A stretch of DNA of 64,000 nt from NCBI RefSeq assembly GCF_042100115.1, contig NC_091274.1, positions 868,001-932,000 on the forward strand. The letters are read 5' to 3'. The position numbers and the translations under genes are program-made. Source of the stretch: Alternaria dauci (lineage: Eukaryota > Ascomycota > Dothideomycetes > Pleosporales > Pleosporaceae). This document shows, piece after piece, positions 32,821-43,848 of the stretch; position 1 is the first letter of the stretch, and the number at the start of each line of letters is the position of its first letter. The notes beneath the pieces were generated by a model, which worked only from the letters and a program-made list of their open reading frames with translations, had not been told where the DNA came from and made no database searches.

Positions 32821-34298
32821 CTACGGTATAGTCCTACACGCCCATAATTCCGATAGGTCCGCTGTCAACGCGTCGGCAACGGCATACCCACGTTGCAACA
32901 CCATGTGGAACAAAGTCAAGATCTCCTCCATGTCATGAGCAGTCTGAACACGCGCTCCTGCGACCCTCAAAGGAAAGAACAGTAGCACCCCTGCGATTCC
33001 AGCGGCCAACAACTGATGGCTCAACCGAAGGATTTCGCGTGTGTGCCACTCGATCTGGGTACGAGGTAAAATCGGCGCTCGTGGCGCCCCAGGCTTCGTC
33101 CAGTGCACGTGATAGTCATAGGTACCTGAAAGATAGATGCTGACCGCATGGTAGTACACATGGGCAACAAGAAGCTCTGGGTCCAATGCACCTGATGCAG
33201 ACTGCCATGCCTTGCTGCCATTCCACCACTCGTGCAAAGATCGTTGAAGTAGCAAGCCTTCAGCAGCCAGGTACTGCGCCTTTTCAGTCCGCGCTTTTTC
33301 CGATAGATGCGCCGCTTCCGATGCGCAATACTGAACCGCGCGTATGCTCAACTCCGAAAAGGTAGGCAGCATATCGAAGAGTGCTTCCTTCGGGTGCCAA
33401 AGAGCGGCTCCTTCGCCACTCCAAAGATTTGCTAGGGCACTGGTCCATGCAGGCTCACTTAAAAAGGTCGGCTCGCTGTAGATCAAGGCCCGGGATATCT
33501 CGAATATGCGGGCGGAGAGGAAGAAGGTACGCTTTTGCGTACTCTTTTCGTTGGAAAGAGCAAGGCAGGAAGGGGGCTGGAGACGTAGGATTGCGCAAGT
33601 TCCGTGCAGGAAGTGCGAGAGCCAATTGGTTCCGCTGGCATCGCACATCAACTAAGCCATGTTAGACTAATCCCGTGTCTGCTCGAAATGGATCGCATAC
33701 CTCGAATAGGCCAAGAAGAAACGTCGTCCAGAGCGTGGAAGGGTCGTCTGCAAATTTGTTCTGGGTAATTCGGGTCTGGACACAGCGAACCGATCCCGCA
33801 TAAAGCTGCATTGCACTCCGGCGCCCTTTGATATCCCCAACCCCTGAGCCTGAACATCGCATTCGTTGGAATCTGTGTAGAGAGGCTATTGCACAAAGAA
33901 CATCCCTCAAAGCGGCCGAAGAGTGCATCATGCTCTGCAACTCATCTTGCACTAGCAAGTTTCCATGCGAGAAAGTGTTCATGGGCAAAAAGAAGCTAAA
34001 GAAGTATGTCACATCTTGCTCGGTCTGTCCCGAGCTGACCTGAAATGAAAGCTGCAATGGGGCCTTGGACCTTGGGTTAACGAAGACGAAGCTCGAGGTC
34101 GCAGGCCGTGTGGGTGCTATGCATGTTTGTTGTGTCCGTTTACAGCGGTCACACGGCATTCCTCCGTCGCACTCAGCCTGTTAGCGGAGTCAGACTGCAG
34201 ATGACCAGAACACTTACCTTGATCTTTCGCTTGGTACAGGCTTCGCATCGTTTTCGTCTAGCCTTACGGCCATCGTATGGCCCGATGCTGGGTGACAT
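32821..34298 (-). CDS. Zn2Cys6 fungal transcription factor
   Basis: Exons 34298-34218, 34171-33701 and 33651-32821, all joined in phase 0; introns of 46 and 49 nt; 460 residues. The acceptor of intron 1 was fixed by the zinc cluster: only GAG ending at 34172 gives CX2CX6CX5CX2CX6C (CEACTKRKIKC ... PCDRCKRTQQTC); the upstream CAG would add two residues and break the spacing. A long helical region resembling the fungal-specific TF domain (LHRFQRMRCSGSGVGD, YAGSVRCVQTRITQ) follows. It belongs to the large Zn2Cys6 class; target genes cannot be inferred. It lies head-to-head with a secreted PAF-AH-like hydrolase gene, which is a possible but unproven target. Confidence 0.88.
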
Positions 34299-34847
34299 GC
34301 GGCTTGCGCTACCACGAACGCTAAGTCGTATTGCGGCTAAGACTTATTGTTGATACGCAACACACAAGGAGGCTTTGTTTCTCTCCGGACAACACCGAGG
34401 ACTTCGGAATGTCAAGAAGCATGCTCTAGGAAATGATATCGCTTGACGACGAACGAAGCATACGAGCAGCGGGCCCTAGTGGAGGCGGTGCCATTTGACT
34501 TGACCGATTTAGGAAGCGAAAGAACGCGTCTAGGCCTCGTTGAGAATGAACACTAATACCACCGACGAGCCACCGGAGAAGACCACCTTCATCACCTATG
34601 TCGGTCAAAGTGCGGCTCTGCTGCACTGGAGGATTCGTCTAATTGTAGCAGTACCCACTGTTGTCTCTGTTTTTGGTCATGATAGAGCGCTTTGAAAGAA
34701 GGTCGAGCATATGTCCTTCCCTCGCGTCAGGACTATAGATACCACTGCGGCACTCCTGCAAATTGATCACAGCCAGCGTTTTCTGCCTTTTCCTTCCAAA
34801 TCATAGCGAAACCCCGCATACCATCTTCTTCATCACTCTTCGACATC
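34299..34847. promoter_or_regulatory. Divergent intergenic region, Zn2Cys6 regulator and hydrolase
   Basis: 549 bases between divergent starts. No CGG-N-CCG pair typical of Zn2Cys6 sites stood out by eye. Confidence 0.4.
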
Positions 34848-35990
34848 ATGGGACTTTGCGGTTCACTTTTCCTCGTACTTTTGGCATCCTCGCCAGGCAT
34901 TGTATTTGCTAGAATCGTACTTCCCATTGTCGGTTCCCACCACTACGATGTAACGGTCACTTCCGCATCACTCACAGACCACGGTCGCTTGGATCCATAC
35001 GCCAACAACAGCACTCCTCGATCTGTCATGGTATCCGGATTCTATCCTGTTACTCAATGCCGCCGGAGAAAGATCGATTCCTACATGCCGCCTGCTACCG
35101 CAAATTTCATGGATACCAAGTTCGGCGCATATGGCCTCCCTAACGGCAGCTTCCCATCACTGGGTCTTGAGACGTGTACGACTTCAGCAAAATCAGAAGC
35201 TTGCTTCAGCGACGGCTTGCCTGTCGTGCTGTTCTCAGGCGCGCTCGCCACCTCTCGACATCTGTACAACGCTTTGCTCCAGAATATCGCGTCTGCTGGT
35301 TATGTGGTGCTCTCCATTGACCACCCCTACGACGCCGACGTGGTTGAATTCCCTGACGGCACTATAGTGACCGGCGTCGAGATGGACAGCGATGCGGATA
35401 TTGAGCTTGCCCTCAACACACGAGTCGCGGACATTGAGTTTGTCTCTAAGCACATTCACAACGTCTCCGTTTTGGAAGGGTTGTTTCCGACAAACTTGCG
35501 CCGCCAACGGGTATCCCAAATGGCCGTTGTTGGGCATTCCTTTGGTGGCGCAGCTGCTGCTAGTGCGATGATGAAGATGCCGTCTCTCAGAGGTGGAGTC
35601 AACATTGACGGCTCCATGTTTGGTTCTGTGTTGACAACCGGCTTCGGCGGTCCCTTCATGCTGATGGGCCACGAAAACAAGACACAAGAAACTGATCCGT
35701 CCTGGAAGACTCTCTGGCCACGCCTCGTTGGTTGGAAGAAGGAGCTTGAAGTAAAGAATGCCGCGCACTACAGCTTTTCAGACCTTCCCTTGATCATGTC
35801 CGCATTGGGTCTGGATGGCAAGTTGCCAGCGGAGGTTGGAGAGCTACTGGGTAATATTGAGGGTCGCAGAATGACAAGTCTTACAACCAAGTATGTTGTG
35901 GCTTTCTTGGATATGATGCTAAAAGATGGAAAAGAGGATGCATTTTCCAAAGCTGGGGACCAATTTCCAGAGGTGTCAGAAGTGGCTTAG
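34848..35990 (+). CDS. Secreted alpha/beta hydrolase, PAF-acetylhydrolase-like
   Basis: Single-exon gene, 380 residues. An N-terminal signal peptide (LFLVLLASSPGIVFA) is followed by a region typical of plasma/type II PAF-acetylhydrolases: a tyrosine/Pro-rich start, LPVVLFSGALATSRHLYNALL, then GYVVLSIDHPYDADVV. The nucleophile elbow is VVGHSFGGAAA (Ser in GxSxG), the acid is likely the Asp in NIDGSM, and the His of the triad is in NAAHYSFSDLP. It probably hydrolyses short-chain esters of phospholipids outside the cell or in the secretory path; the substrate is inferred from family only. Several NxS/T sites are present. It is divergent from a Zn2Cys6 regulator. Confidence 0.85.
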   Translation: MGLCGSLFLVLLASSPGIVFARIVLPIVGSHHYDVTVTSASLTDHGRLDPYANNSTPRSVMVSGFYPVTQCRRRKIDSYMPPATANFMDTKFGAYGLPNGSFPSLGLETCTTSAKSEACFSDGLPVVLFSGALATSRHLYNALLQNIASAGYVVLSIDHPYDADVVEFPDGTIVTGVEMDSDADIELALNTRVADIEFVSKHIHNVSVLEGLFPTNLRRQRVSQMAVVGHSFGGAAAASAMMKMPSLRGGVNIDGSMFGSVLTTGFGGPFMLMGHENKTQETDPSWKTLWPRLVGWKKELEVKNAAHYSFSDLPLIMSALGLDGKLPAEVGELLGNIEGRRMTSLTTKYVVAFLDMMLKDGKEDAFSKAGDQFPEVSEVA

Positions 35991-36448
35991 GCAATAGTTC
36001 ACGGTAATCTAGAGTGGAGCCGATAGTCGTTGGTCATTAAAGTAGCACTAGTCTAACTCGGTAGTAAATCAGGTTCACGAATACGGACTTTGGACGCCTT
36101 GACACTCATGTTCCGTGGTTGTAATTTTTTACAAGCTTTGAAAAATGCAGCTTTACAACATGCCACTTAAATTCTGTTTCTGATTCTTATTTTACAATAA
36201 TGCGCAAATGATAAGAGCCATCAGCAATAGTAGCAGGCACAAGGGTGATGTTTTGTATACATCATCAGTAGGGCTAGATCTGGAGCTTGCCGTGCGATAA
36301 AAGGTTCTTCCAGTAGTCCCAATGTTCCTAGCGTGGTGACGTCACATGCGGTCGTCGTGCTTCATCAATGATATGAGGTGCATCAGCACAAACACAAGAC
36401 GAGATTCTAGCAACCTGCATCACAAATTCTGATTCGAACTTTGTAATC
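35991..36448. other. Intergenic, hydrolase 3' side and epimerase-like 5' side
   Basis: 458 bases, AT-rich in its first half. No gene supported. Confidence 0.45.
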
Positions 36449-37640
36449 ATGGCACCTAAAATCTTTCTGTATGTGTATTCGTCGGAATGTTGATCAAACT
36501 GCTAATTTCTCGTACCATTCAGCACCGGCGCAACTGGCTATATTGGAGGCGACACCCTTTTTGCGTTGTACAACAAGCATTCTGATTACGAAATTGCTGC
36601 TCTTGTCCGAACAGGTACTTGCCAGTGCTTTTCCCCAGCTGCGCAACATACTAATATGGTATAGAGGAGAAAGCCAAATCCGTAACCGAGGCTTTCCCCA
36701 AGGTGCGGATCGTTATCGGTGGGCTGGACGACTCCAAAATCCTGGAAGATGAGGCAGCAAAGGCAGATGTAGTCATTCGTGGGTTACTCACAGCGTCGCA
36801 TGACAATGCAGTCAATGCTAATGATTCGCAGATACTGCGGATGCATCGGACCACGAAGGCGCCGCGAAAGCGATCGCAAAGGGTCTGGCATTTGGCCATT
36901 CTAAGGAGAAGCCTGGATTCTGGCTGCACACTGGCGGCACTGGTATCCTGTGCTGGGAGACTATGCGTGACGAAAATAAGTTGGGCGAATGGTCGGAACG
37001 TGAATACAACGATTGGACAGCCGTGCAGGACTTGACTGGATTGCCAAAGGATGCTTTCCACAAGAACGTCGACGATCTTGTGCTGGCAGCTGGATCTGAA
37101 TCGGTCAAGACAGCAATCCTGTGCCCACCAACCATCTACGGACGTGGACGAGGCCCATTGAACACCCGAAGCAGACAGGCATACGAGCTCGCACACTTGA
37201 TCTTGACTGGCCAATACATCCCCATCATCGGCCAAGGAAAAGCGCGCTGGAACAACGTCCACGTATCAGACCTGGCCCAGCTCTTCGTTCTGCTGACCGA
37301 AGCCGCCGTGAATAACAACACCGACTCCAGATTATGGAACGAGCAGGGTTACTACCTCGTAGAGAACGGAGAGCATCTATGGGCAGATCTTGCGCGCCTC
37401 ATGGGTAAAAAGGCCACGGAGCTGGGTCTTGTCGACAAGAAAGAATTGAAAGAGCAACAGCTTGGCAAGGACAAGGCGATTGAACAGGCAGGTTTCGAGG
37501 CTGTGAGCTGGGGCTTCAACAGCCGCGGTAAGGCGGAGAGGGCGAAGAAGCTGGTTGGATGGCAGCCGAAGGGACCCAGCATTGAAGATAATGTCGAAGA
37601 GATATTGACCGACGAGAAGAGTAGGTTGGACAAGAAGTAG
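36449..37640 (+). CDS. NAD(P)-dependent epimerase/dehydratase-like (extended SDR) protein
   Basis: Exons 36449-36468, 36523-36614, 36665-36778 and 36832-37640, joined by GT-AG introns of 50-54 nt (phases 2, 1 and 1); 344 residues. The first join creates the dinucleotide-binding motif IFLTGATGYIGG near the N-terminus, which establishes the SDR fold. Downstream come DVVIHTADASDH (cofactor/substrate strand), WLHTGGTGILCW, and PPTIYGRGRGP, as in atypical extended SDRs of the NmrA/epimerase type. The expected YxxxK catalytic pair is not obvious, so it may be a redox sensor or an atypical reductase; the activity is not assigned. The first exon has 20 coding bases, so the start depends on splicing. 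Confidence 0.85.
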
Positions 37641-38126
37641 AGTGGTGAGTAACTTCTGCGAATTAATGACAGTGTAACCGACCTCTAGTAAGGATAGGTA
37701 GACGCAGCAAATCATGTTGTATATACTCTAGTATACTATAGTATACCAAACCACTACTGTCGACTTTGATTTTGGATCCAGTAGATTTTGGCTTCTACCA
37801 TATGTTGCATAGAGGTGGAGAAGCTTTGACGCGGGACAAAAGACGAGCAAGCATGCATGCAATCAATCGGCACAGCAAGGCGGACTTTTGTGTTTTTGGG
37901 TTGCATCAACACGCTGCTTATGCTGCGCCACAATCCTTCGAGTTGATGTTTCACACGCCCAGGCGTGCTAGGCAACAGCATTTGCGCCTTATCGCGATTC
38001 CGGATTCAAGACTACAAGGCACATCAATCCTCCGTTTCCTTTGCAAATTACCCTACGGCAAACTCCTCTTTGCACATTGAACGAATTCATGGCTAGTGGC
38101 TCGTACTATTGAGCAACATCACAGGC
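37641..38126. other. Intergenic, with a 16-bp palindrome
   Basis: 486 bases between two plus-strand genes. It contains a perfect 16-bp palindrome at 37731-37746 about 90 bases after the stop codon of the epimerase-like gene. Otherwise nothing. Confidence 0.45.
37731..37746. repeat. Perfect 16-bp palindrome, GTATACTATAGTATAC
   Basis: The sequence equals its own reverse complement over 16 bases. It lies in the likely 3' region of the epimerase-like gene. It could be a transcription-end hairpin without loop or simply AT-rich chance sequence. Confidence 0.5.
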
Positions 38127-38810
38127 ATGGCGAGTGTCGACAGCCGCCCTCTCGGGCAACAGACGCTTCGAGGCTTTGGCATCTTCCAAGCCATCGTCTC
38201 AATACCCACGATGGTGATTTTGGGGTTCTTTGCATGGGAACAGATGATATTTCCTTACCAAGAGGACTTCTACTTCTTCTTGTAGGTGTTGCTCGCGCTT
38301 CGTTGCAACATGCGTCTTCTGTGCAAATAAACTAACAACCTCGACAGTGCACCCTCAATGACAGCACTCATGGCTGCAGGCATCGTGTTCATCGTATACG
38401 TACAGCGCAAGGCAATCGCGACGCCGTACCAGGTGCTTTTGTTCGAGGCTGCAAAATCGGTCCTCGCAACGGGGCTGTGGCTCTGGCTCATTCTGGATTC
38501 CGCATTCGGCCCATGGCGTGTCCAACATCATGAGCATGCTCCTGACACTTATGTGGATCCAGACTATGTCAGGAGACGTGTTCAGCATGATGCGCTTGCA
38601 AGTCTGCTACTGATGTAAGGCGGCTTTTCATCTAATAGGAATGGACATGGACTAATATTGTGCAGTGTGTTCTTCTACCCACCGCTTGGGTATGCATACG
38701 TTATTTGGAGGACGAAGAGTAGTCATGGAAGCGGCGAGGGTGGAGAGGGGCTGAATCGCGAAGAGAGGTCTCCGCTGCTTTCGCGAACGAGTGGAAGGAC
38801 CTTGGGTTAG
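38127..38810 (+). CDS. Four-helix integral membrane protein, unknown function
   Basis: Exons 38127-38281, 38348-38614 and 38666-38810 are joined by introns of 66 and 51 nt (both phase 2); 188 residues. Four hydrophobic helices are visible: FQAIVSIPTMVILGFFAW, FAPSMTALMAAGIVFIVYV, the segment ending SVLATGLWLWLILDSAFGPW, and LLLIVFFYPPLGYAYVIW. The tail is Ser/Gly-rich and ends in LLSRTSGRTLG. The arrangement resembles MARVEL-like small membrane proteins common in ascomycetes, but I cannot name the family. Both splice joins keep helix continuity, which supports the model. Confidence 0.78.
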
Positions 38811-39280
38811 TGCTAGGATATAAGCGACATGTCTCGAACACGCATGCAGACAGACTGTGTAGTTCATACGGCAGAGTTGTGAACAGCAGTCAGGCCACTG
38901 CGCATCCGGTGCGAACCGCTCGTCGTGCAAAGGAGAGTCTTGCAAATACTTGTGTGTGTGCAGACAGACAGCATCATTGAGAGCATTTGTGCTTTCCGTG
39001 AGTATGTGACAGGTGCCATTCAAATACTGAGTCTTCAATGTGACTACTCGCTGCTCACACGCCTACCACAGCAAGCGTGCGTGACTGTGAGGGTGACATG
39101 TCCTTCTTTGGGATCATGCAGTATGATCATACAGCAACCCAGACGTATTTCCTCGTCGTACGAGGCCGGTCGTTTGCCTGCCCTTTGTTCGATATTCCCC
39201 CATCAAAGGATATCCGTGTGTATGTGTGTGCCTCGACTGATTGTAGTCCAGCCGGCCATTACAAGCCTGACATGAAATCC
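38811..39280. other. Intergenic between convergent genes
   Basis: 470 bases between the 3' ends of the four-helix protein gene and the small zinc-binding protein gene. No gene supported. Confidence 0.4.
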
Positions 39281-39656
39281 TCAGAAGTCGTTTGGCCAGC
39301 ACTTCTCCTTGGGCCACGTCGCGGCGTCGTGGCTGGCGGCGTGGGCCTCAAGCTGGGCCTTGTTGGTGTTGACGATCTCGCGGCGGCAGTTCTGGCACTG
39401 TGTTGAGTGGGCGGTCAGCTGTGCGCAATGATGCCATGCAATGCAAGAGCATCAGGTAAGAAGCGCGGGAGTGCCTACGATGGACGTTGGCTTGGGCGGC
39501 TTCACGGGCAGACCGTTTGCCTTGACTGGCGCGCGGGTGCCGGCCTTGTCGGCCTTCTTGTGCTCGCGCTGGATCTTTTTATCATGTCAGTATGTCATTC
39601 TATCCGCAACCAGTACTTGGTATGGCACGTACTCTGTCCTTCTTGGAGATAGGCAT
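39281..39656 (-). CDS. Small zinc-binding protein of the At2g23090/4F5-like family
   Basis: Three exons, 39656-39633, 39574-39479 and 39397-39281, all in phase 0, give 78 residues. The N-terminal half is basic (REHKKADKAG, PVKPPKPTS), like the 4F5-type start of this family. The C-terminal half carries one zinc-finger-like set, CQNCRREI ... EAHAASH, with ligands C41, C44, H59 and H63 (CX2CX14HX3H), ending in WPKEKCWPNDF. Family members are conserved from fungi to plants but have no clear assigned role. All exons are short, so no single frame shows the gene. The three joins together restore the motif, which is strong evidence. Confidence 0.8.
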
Positions 39657-41190
39657 GGTGATGGATCGAGTGGATATGTTGGTGTAAAAGCGAGGGGAAA
39701 TGTTCTGCACATAGCGCGGGAGAGCGCGATCACTTTGATCAGGGTCTCGCTTAGCGCGTAGTCTGACAGATAGGCCCCGCTTGTCGCGAATCTTTCCTTC
39801 ACGTGCTTCTCTTCACGGGCCATGCAACCTTTACGCCAGCCACATTTTCACAACACAGCTTACAAAGACTGGTAACAGCCTCGAGCGCCAGGAACTCGTT
39901 TGCTCGGCTTTCCTGGATCATGCGGTGTATACAAAAGAAGAAATTCGCTACATCTGCACTACATGTATGAATGTACTCTGGAAGACTGTATCACTGTATC
40001 ACTGCCTGATCTTGATGTTGAACAGGCGACTATTCCTATTCATACATCGAAATGATGGAAGAAATAGTCTTACCGCTCTACAAAACCATGCGTCGACTAC
40101 CTTTAGGGCATTTACCGATATGTTTAGAGGAACTTGTCAAGAATGCTCCATCCCTGTGCATGGTGAATGCGTGGTGGAAGTAGTCCTTATCCCGACCTGT
40201 GACAGTAGTACTGAATTCAGGCTGCGCAGTGTTATTATACACCACTACCAGTGGTGCTAGACCTGGATGCGACTTGCGCGTATTCCCGTCGTTCTCGATA
40301 TACTATTCCACTGTTGCTGTCGTTTGACGGATGGCAGACGTCCTGGGTCATCTCCATTGCAGCCGAAACTCTTTGGTCGCATTGATTCAATACAACAAGC
40401 AGCAGACGAATATCGTAGAAGGATCGTGAGTGGCAGAGTTGAGCAGAAACCCGTGGGGTGGGGTGACAGAGGGCTGATGGCTAAGCAGAGAAAAAGAAAG
40501 AAAGGCTGCGTAAGCTTCTTTGCGCAGCCTTCTCATACAGCTGGCAGTTCAGCCTTTCTCTGCATCACCGGCGCAAACAGCGCAGCGACCGCTGGCGAAG
40601 TCCGCTTTCAGCCTTGTGCCGCATGATTTGCTTTGCGGTTTGTATGATGCAAAAGAATTCATGGAATACAGCCCGTTGTTGTCTTCGTCGTACAGTTTGG
40701 TCTTCGAAGTCCGATCACAGAGCGAAGTAAACAATGGTGGTGTCGGTTTGGTTGTGGTACAAAGTGGCTCATCTTCAGGGTTAGAGGTTGCTCGTGCCAG
40801 GCCAGCGGTAGCAGGGAGCACGTGCGGAACAGCGGAAGTCAAGTTCATTAAACCAACCATAACAGTGCGACAACGGGGACTGCAAGCAAAGGTAAACAGT
40901 GATCTCGATAGGAAAGGAAGATCGTAAAGGTCCATGCACGTGGCGAAGAAACCCCGAATCGCGGCTTCCCCTTCCACGTTCTGGCCCGTGATAACCCCTG
41001 CCCTCGATTGGCCAGCGGAAACAAACAACGCGCCTATTTTTATCAGAACCTCCGCCGCTGACTACCCAAACCTCTAATTTCCTCAGCGCCCTCAAGTGCC
41101 ATTTCGTGTCAACATCTTGCACACTGCGACAGCCAGCCCTTAGAGCCAAAATTTGGAAACTTTACCTGGATCACTGAAAGAGACGATAAA
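39657..41190. promoter_or_regulatory. Gene-free divergent region between two small 4F5-type genes
   Basis: 1,534 bases between divergent starts. Frames of up to about 160 codons exist on both strands but show no domain, no signal peptide and poor coding character. An ATTGG (CCAAT-type) element at about 41014 lies about 175 bases before the plus-strand gene. Confidence 0.4.
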
Positions 41191-41619
41191 ATGGCTCGTG
41201 GCAACCAGCGCGACAAGGCTCGGGAGAAGAATCTCAAGGAGCAGGCCGGAAAGGTATGTTCTGTCGCTGTCTTTACCACGCACAGCTACGCGTGCTATAA
41301 TTTTCTTCAGAGAACTACTCGCTGACTTGATGAACAGAAAGGCAAGAACACTGTATGTGCATATGAGAAAGGCTGTCTATGGGGGCTTTGAGGGGTGTTG
41401 GCTGATGACTGGCTGCAGCAATCCGGTACTGAATTCGCACGCACCAAAGAGAACGTAGCAGAGATTATGCGTGCTAAACAAGCTGCTGGTAAGTCACCAC
41501 TGTCATAATATGCGCCTGCACGAATGCGAACAGGTGATGTGCTGGGTGTAAGAATCCGACGCTGACTGACTCCTTGTGTAGCTGAGGCAAAGAAGGCCGC
41601 TGAGGGCGCTAAGAAATGA
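41191..41619 (+). CDS. SERF/4F5-family small basic protein
   Basis: Four exons, 41191-41253, 41338-41352, 41419-41488 and 41582-41619, give 61 residues. The start MARGNQRDKAREKNLKEQ is the SERF/4F5 hallmark; the rest is Lys/Ala-rich and helical (AEIMRAKQAAAEAKKAAEG). Exon 2 is a 15-nt microexon (KGKNT). Introns are 84, 66 and 93 nt, GT-AG. SERF proteins bind nucleic acid and alter protein aggregation in other eukaryotes; the role here is taken from the family. The four joins preserve frame with phases 0, 0 and 1. The family call is secure. Confidence 0.88.
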
Positions 41620-42215
41620 GCGGTCAGACAAAATGCGCAACGCGACAACGACAATACTTTGACACACCAGTCGCAGGGCAACCTGCTTAGAAGTCTGCAA
41701 TCTTGTGAGTGGAGTTTCTGGGGTTTGGATCAAAAGGCGAAAGAGTGTGCTTGGATTGATTTTCGATATACCGAATACACCGATTTCTGATTTTGAACGC
41801 CGTGAGGAACCCATTGCGCCTAGTCTCCCATGCGACACAAGGAATCTTTCATCAAGACCGGACAACCAAAGTAAAGCACCAACAACATTTTGAGGGAAGA
41901 TCGTAGAGCCCGAAAGTGTGATCTCTTGGATCTAACTCTAATACTAAAGGGTTACATCTTTACAACCAAGTCCTAAACAGCACCACCGCGCGGCAGTCAT
42001 CGCAGCATGTGGAATACGGTATAATGCGAAACGCCCCAGCAAATGATAAAAATGGTATAAGAATCCGGACAACTGCTGAACCAGAAGCATTTTGTGCCGA
42101 ATCCGTCATAAGAAAGTTGTTCTCGCCCACCACTACCCAAGACCAACCAGACGTATACACGCAGTCAATCCATCCCCCGCATTACCGTCTCTCCAAAGTT
42201 TCTTCGTGAAGATGT
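41620..42215. other. Intergenic between convergent SERF and cupredoxin-like genes
   Basis: 596 bases of 3' region; no gene supported. Confidence 0.45.
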
Positions 42216-43060
42216 TTACGCAATCATGCCGGGGAAACCACCAAAGTTGTTGATGGCTGCGGTCTCGGGGAAAGAAGCCATACCGCAGAGACACTGGCAT
42301 GAGCAAGTCTGACCAGCACCGTCTACTCCCTGTCCAGGGACAACGGTGGCGTCAGCGAGAGCACTGCTACCGGTTCCAGTCGCAAGGGCAGCTCCAGCCT
42401 CGATGGTGACGGTAGTAGGGGCGGCGGCGGCGTTGGGGTCAACAGACTGGAGATCGCCTGCAACGAGGCCTGTGCCGTTGGTCTTGATGGCGAGCCCCTT
42501 GAAGTCGGCCATGGTCTTGTCGCCAGTCTCTGCGGCGTTGATACTGAATACCATGCCCTTTCCGCAGTGAATACCGTTTTGTTGCTTGCAGTAGAACCCT
42601 GAAGGATGTTAGTCTTTGTTTCGCCTTGTCTATTGACGTGGAGAGCTTACAAAGCGGCTCTGTTGTCTCAACAGTCATGTTCCATGTGACGCCAGGTTTG
42701 CCCTCGGGGTTGGGCATGAAGCCAGAGTCCATTCCTCCTTCCATCTTCTTGCATGGCTCGGCAAAAGTCGATTGCGTGGCAGTGTGGTTCTTCTGCATAA
42801 ACTCGAATACGACCATGTCGCCGACGGCGGCCTTTATGGATTCCGGGTTGTATCCTAGAACGGGCGCCATGCCGGTCGCGACAGGCTTCAATCCACCAAC
42901 GACAACCTACAACTTGTTAGACAAAGCTCGATCATATAGCAGAGGATGCACTTACAGTGTGTGTCATCGCGCCAGTCGCGGCAGCAGGGGCAAGGCTCAT
43001 AACCTGCATCTCAGCGGATGCAAGCACGGCTGCCAAGGGTAGTGCGGTGAAGTACTTCAT
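42216..43060 (-). CDS. Secreted cupredoxin-like (plastocyanin-fold) protein
   Basis: Exons 43060-42956, 42906-42651 and 42598-42216 are joined by 49- and 52-nt introns (phases 0 and 1); 247 residues. Signal peptide MKYFTALPLAAVLASA. The ~100-residue core is a blue-copper-like beta barrel: AAVGDMVVFEF, then His in KNHTATQS with Cys after it (AEPC), and the distal ligand loop FYCKQQNGIHCGKGMVF holding Cys, His and Met. It belongs to fungal extracellular serine-rich or cupredoxin-like proteins. The C-terminal ~90 residues are Ala/Thr/Gly-rich, and a short Cys cluster (CSCQCLC) lies close to the end. Copper binding is inferred; it could be structural only. A GPI anchor is not clearly predicted. 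Confidence 0.85.
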
Positions 43061-43848
43061 TATGACTAGATTGCGTATCGTGTAAATTGTCGTAAAAATG
43101 AACGTAAGCCTGCGCTGCAAGCACTAGAATGTACGATAGAAGGTTGAAGGATTGAAAGGGCACTACGAGGGCCGGCTCGGACAATAAGAAGCAGATGAGG
43201 TAAGAGAAAGAGTGTGGAGCACTGGTATTATGAGGCAAAAGCGATGAGATGAGGAGATAGTTTATGCCTGGGGATATTCTATTCCTTAAATCCACGCATG
43301 AAATTGTTGACACTGAAGAGCTTGCAGGCCAGTGGCGCACATGGCGAAACACCAGCCCCCTGCTCTCGGCATCGTACTTGGAGAAACGTTGATCGACTGC
43401 AAGAATGGCGAGATTTTAGTGACGCGCACTTGGCTGGGCGCAACGGCGGGGGTGTTTGATGCTCGAACTGTTGGAGGTGGGCTCAAGACTGTCGCGGTGG
43501 TGTCGCAGATCTGTCTCGCTTCCGCCCGATTCGGTAATCTATGAACCACCCAAGGCTATAAGCGCAGGGACACAACTATTCAAGATGCCTGAGCGATGGG
43601 GCTGGGAACTCGCCAGCCGCATGAAGGAACTGCAGAGCCTTCATCTCGCAGTCTGTATTCCCGAAGTTTTGAGGCACAACCTGTATAGGTGGTCAGTCGC
43701 GTACAAGGGCTGGACCATGAGCTTTCTCACCCCATTGGTTCAAAATAGTGACATTCAAGCCTCGACATGTCTAATTCGTCTTCCAAACATGTTGGGCAGC
43801 CACGCTTTGGCGTAGGATGCCTTCAAGAGTCGCCATTTGGTGTATCTG
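43061..43848. other. Intergenic between cupredoxin-like promoter and SMN 3' end
   Basis: 788 bases. It holds the upstream region of the cupredoxin-like gene and the 3' flank of SMN. Open frames of up to ~120 codons on the plus strand have no recognisable content. Confidence 0.4.

Noticed and set aside
39781..40260. Open frame of ~159 codons between the two 4F5-type genes
   Set aside because: No ATG-supported domain-like content, no signal peptide; probably chance.
40549..41028. Minus-strand frame of ~159 codons in the same gap
   Set aside because: No family resemblance, overlaps frames on the other strand; no splice-based support.
43332..43815. Plus-strand frames between cupredoxin-like gene and SMN
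   Set aside because: Two overlapping frames with no domain; the region fits flanking DNA of the two known genes.
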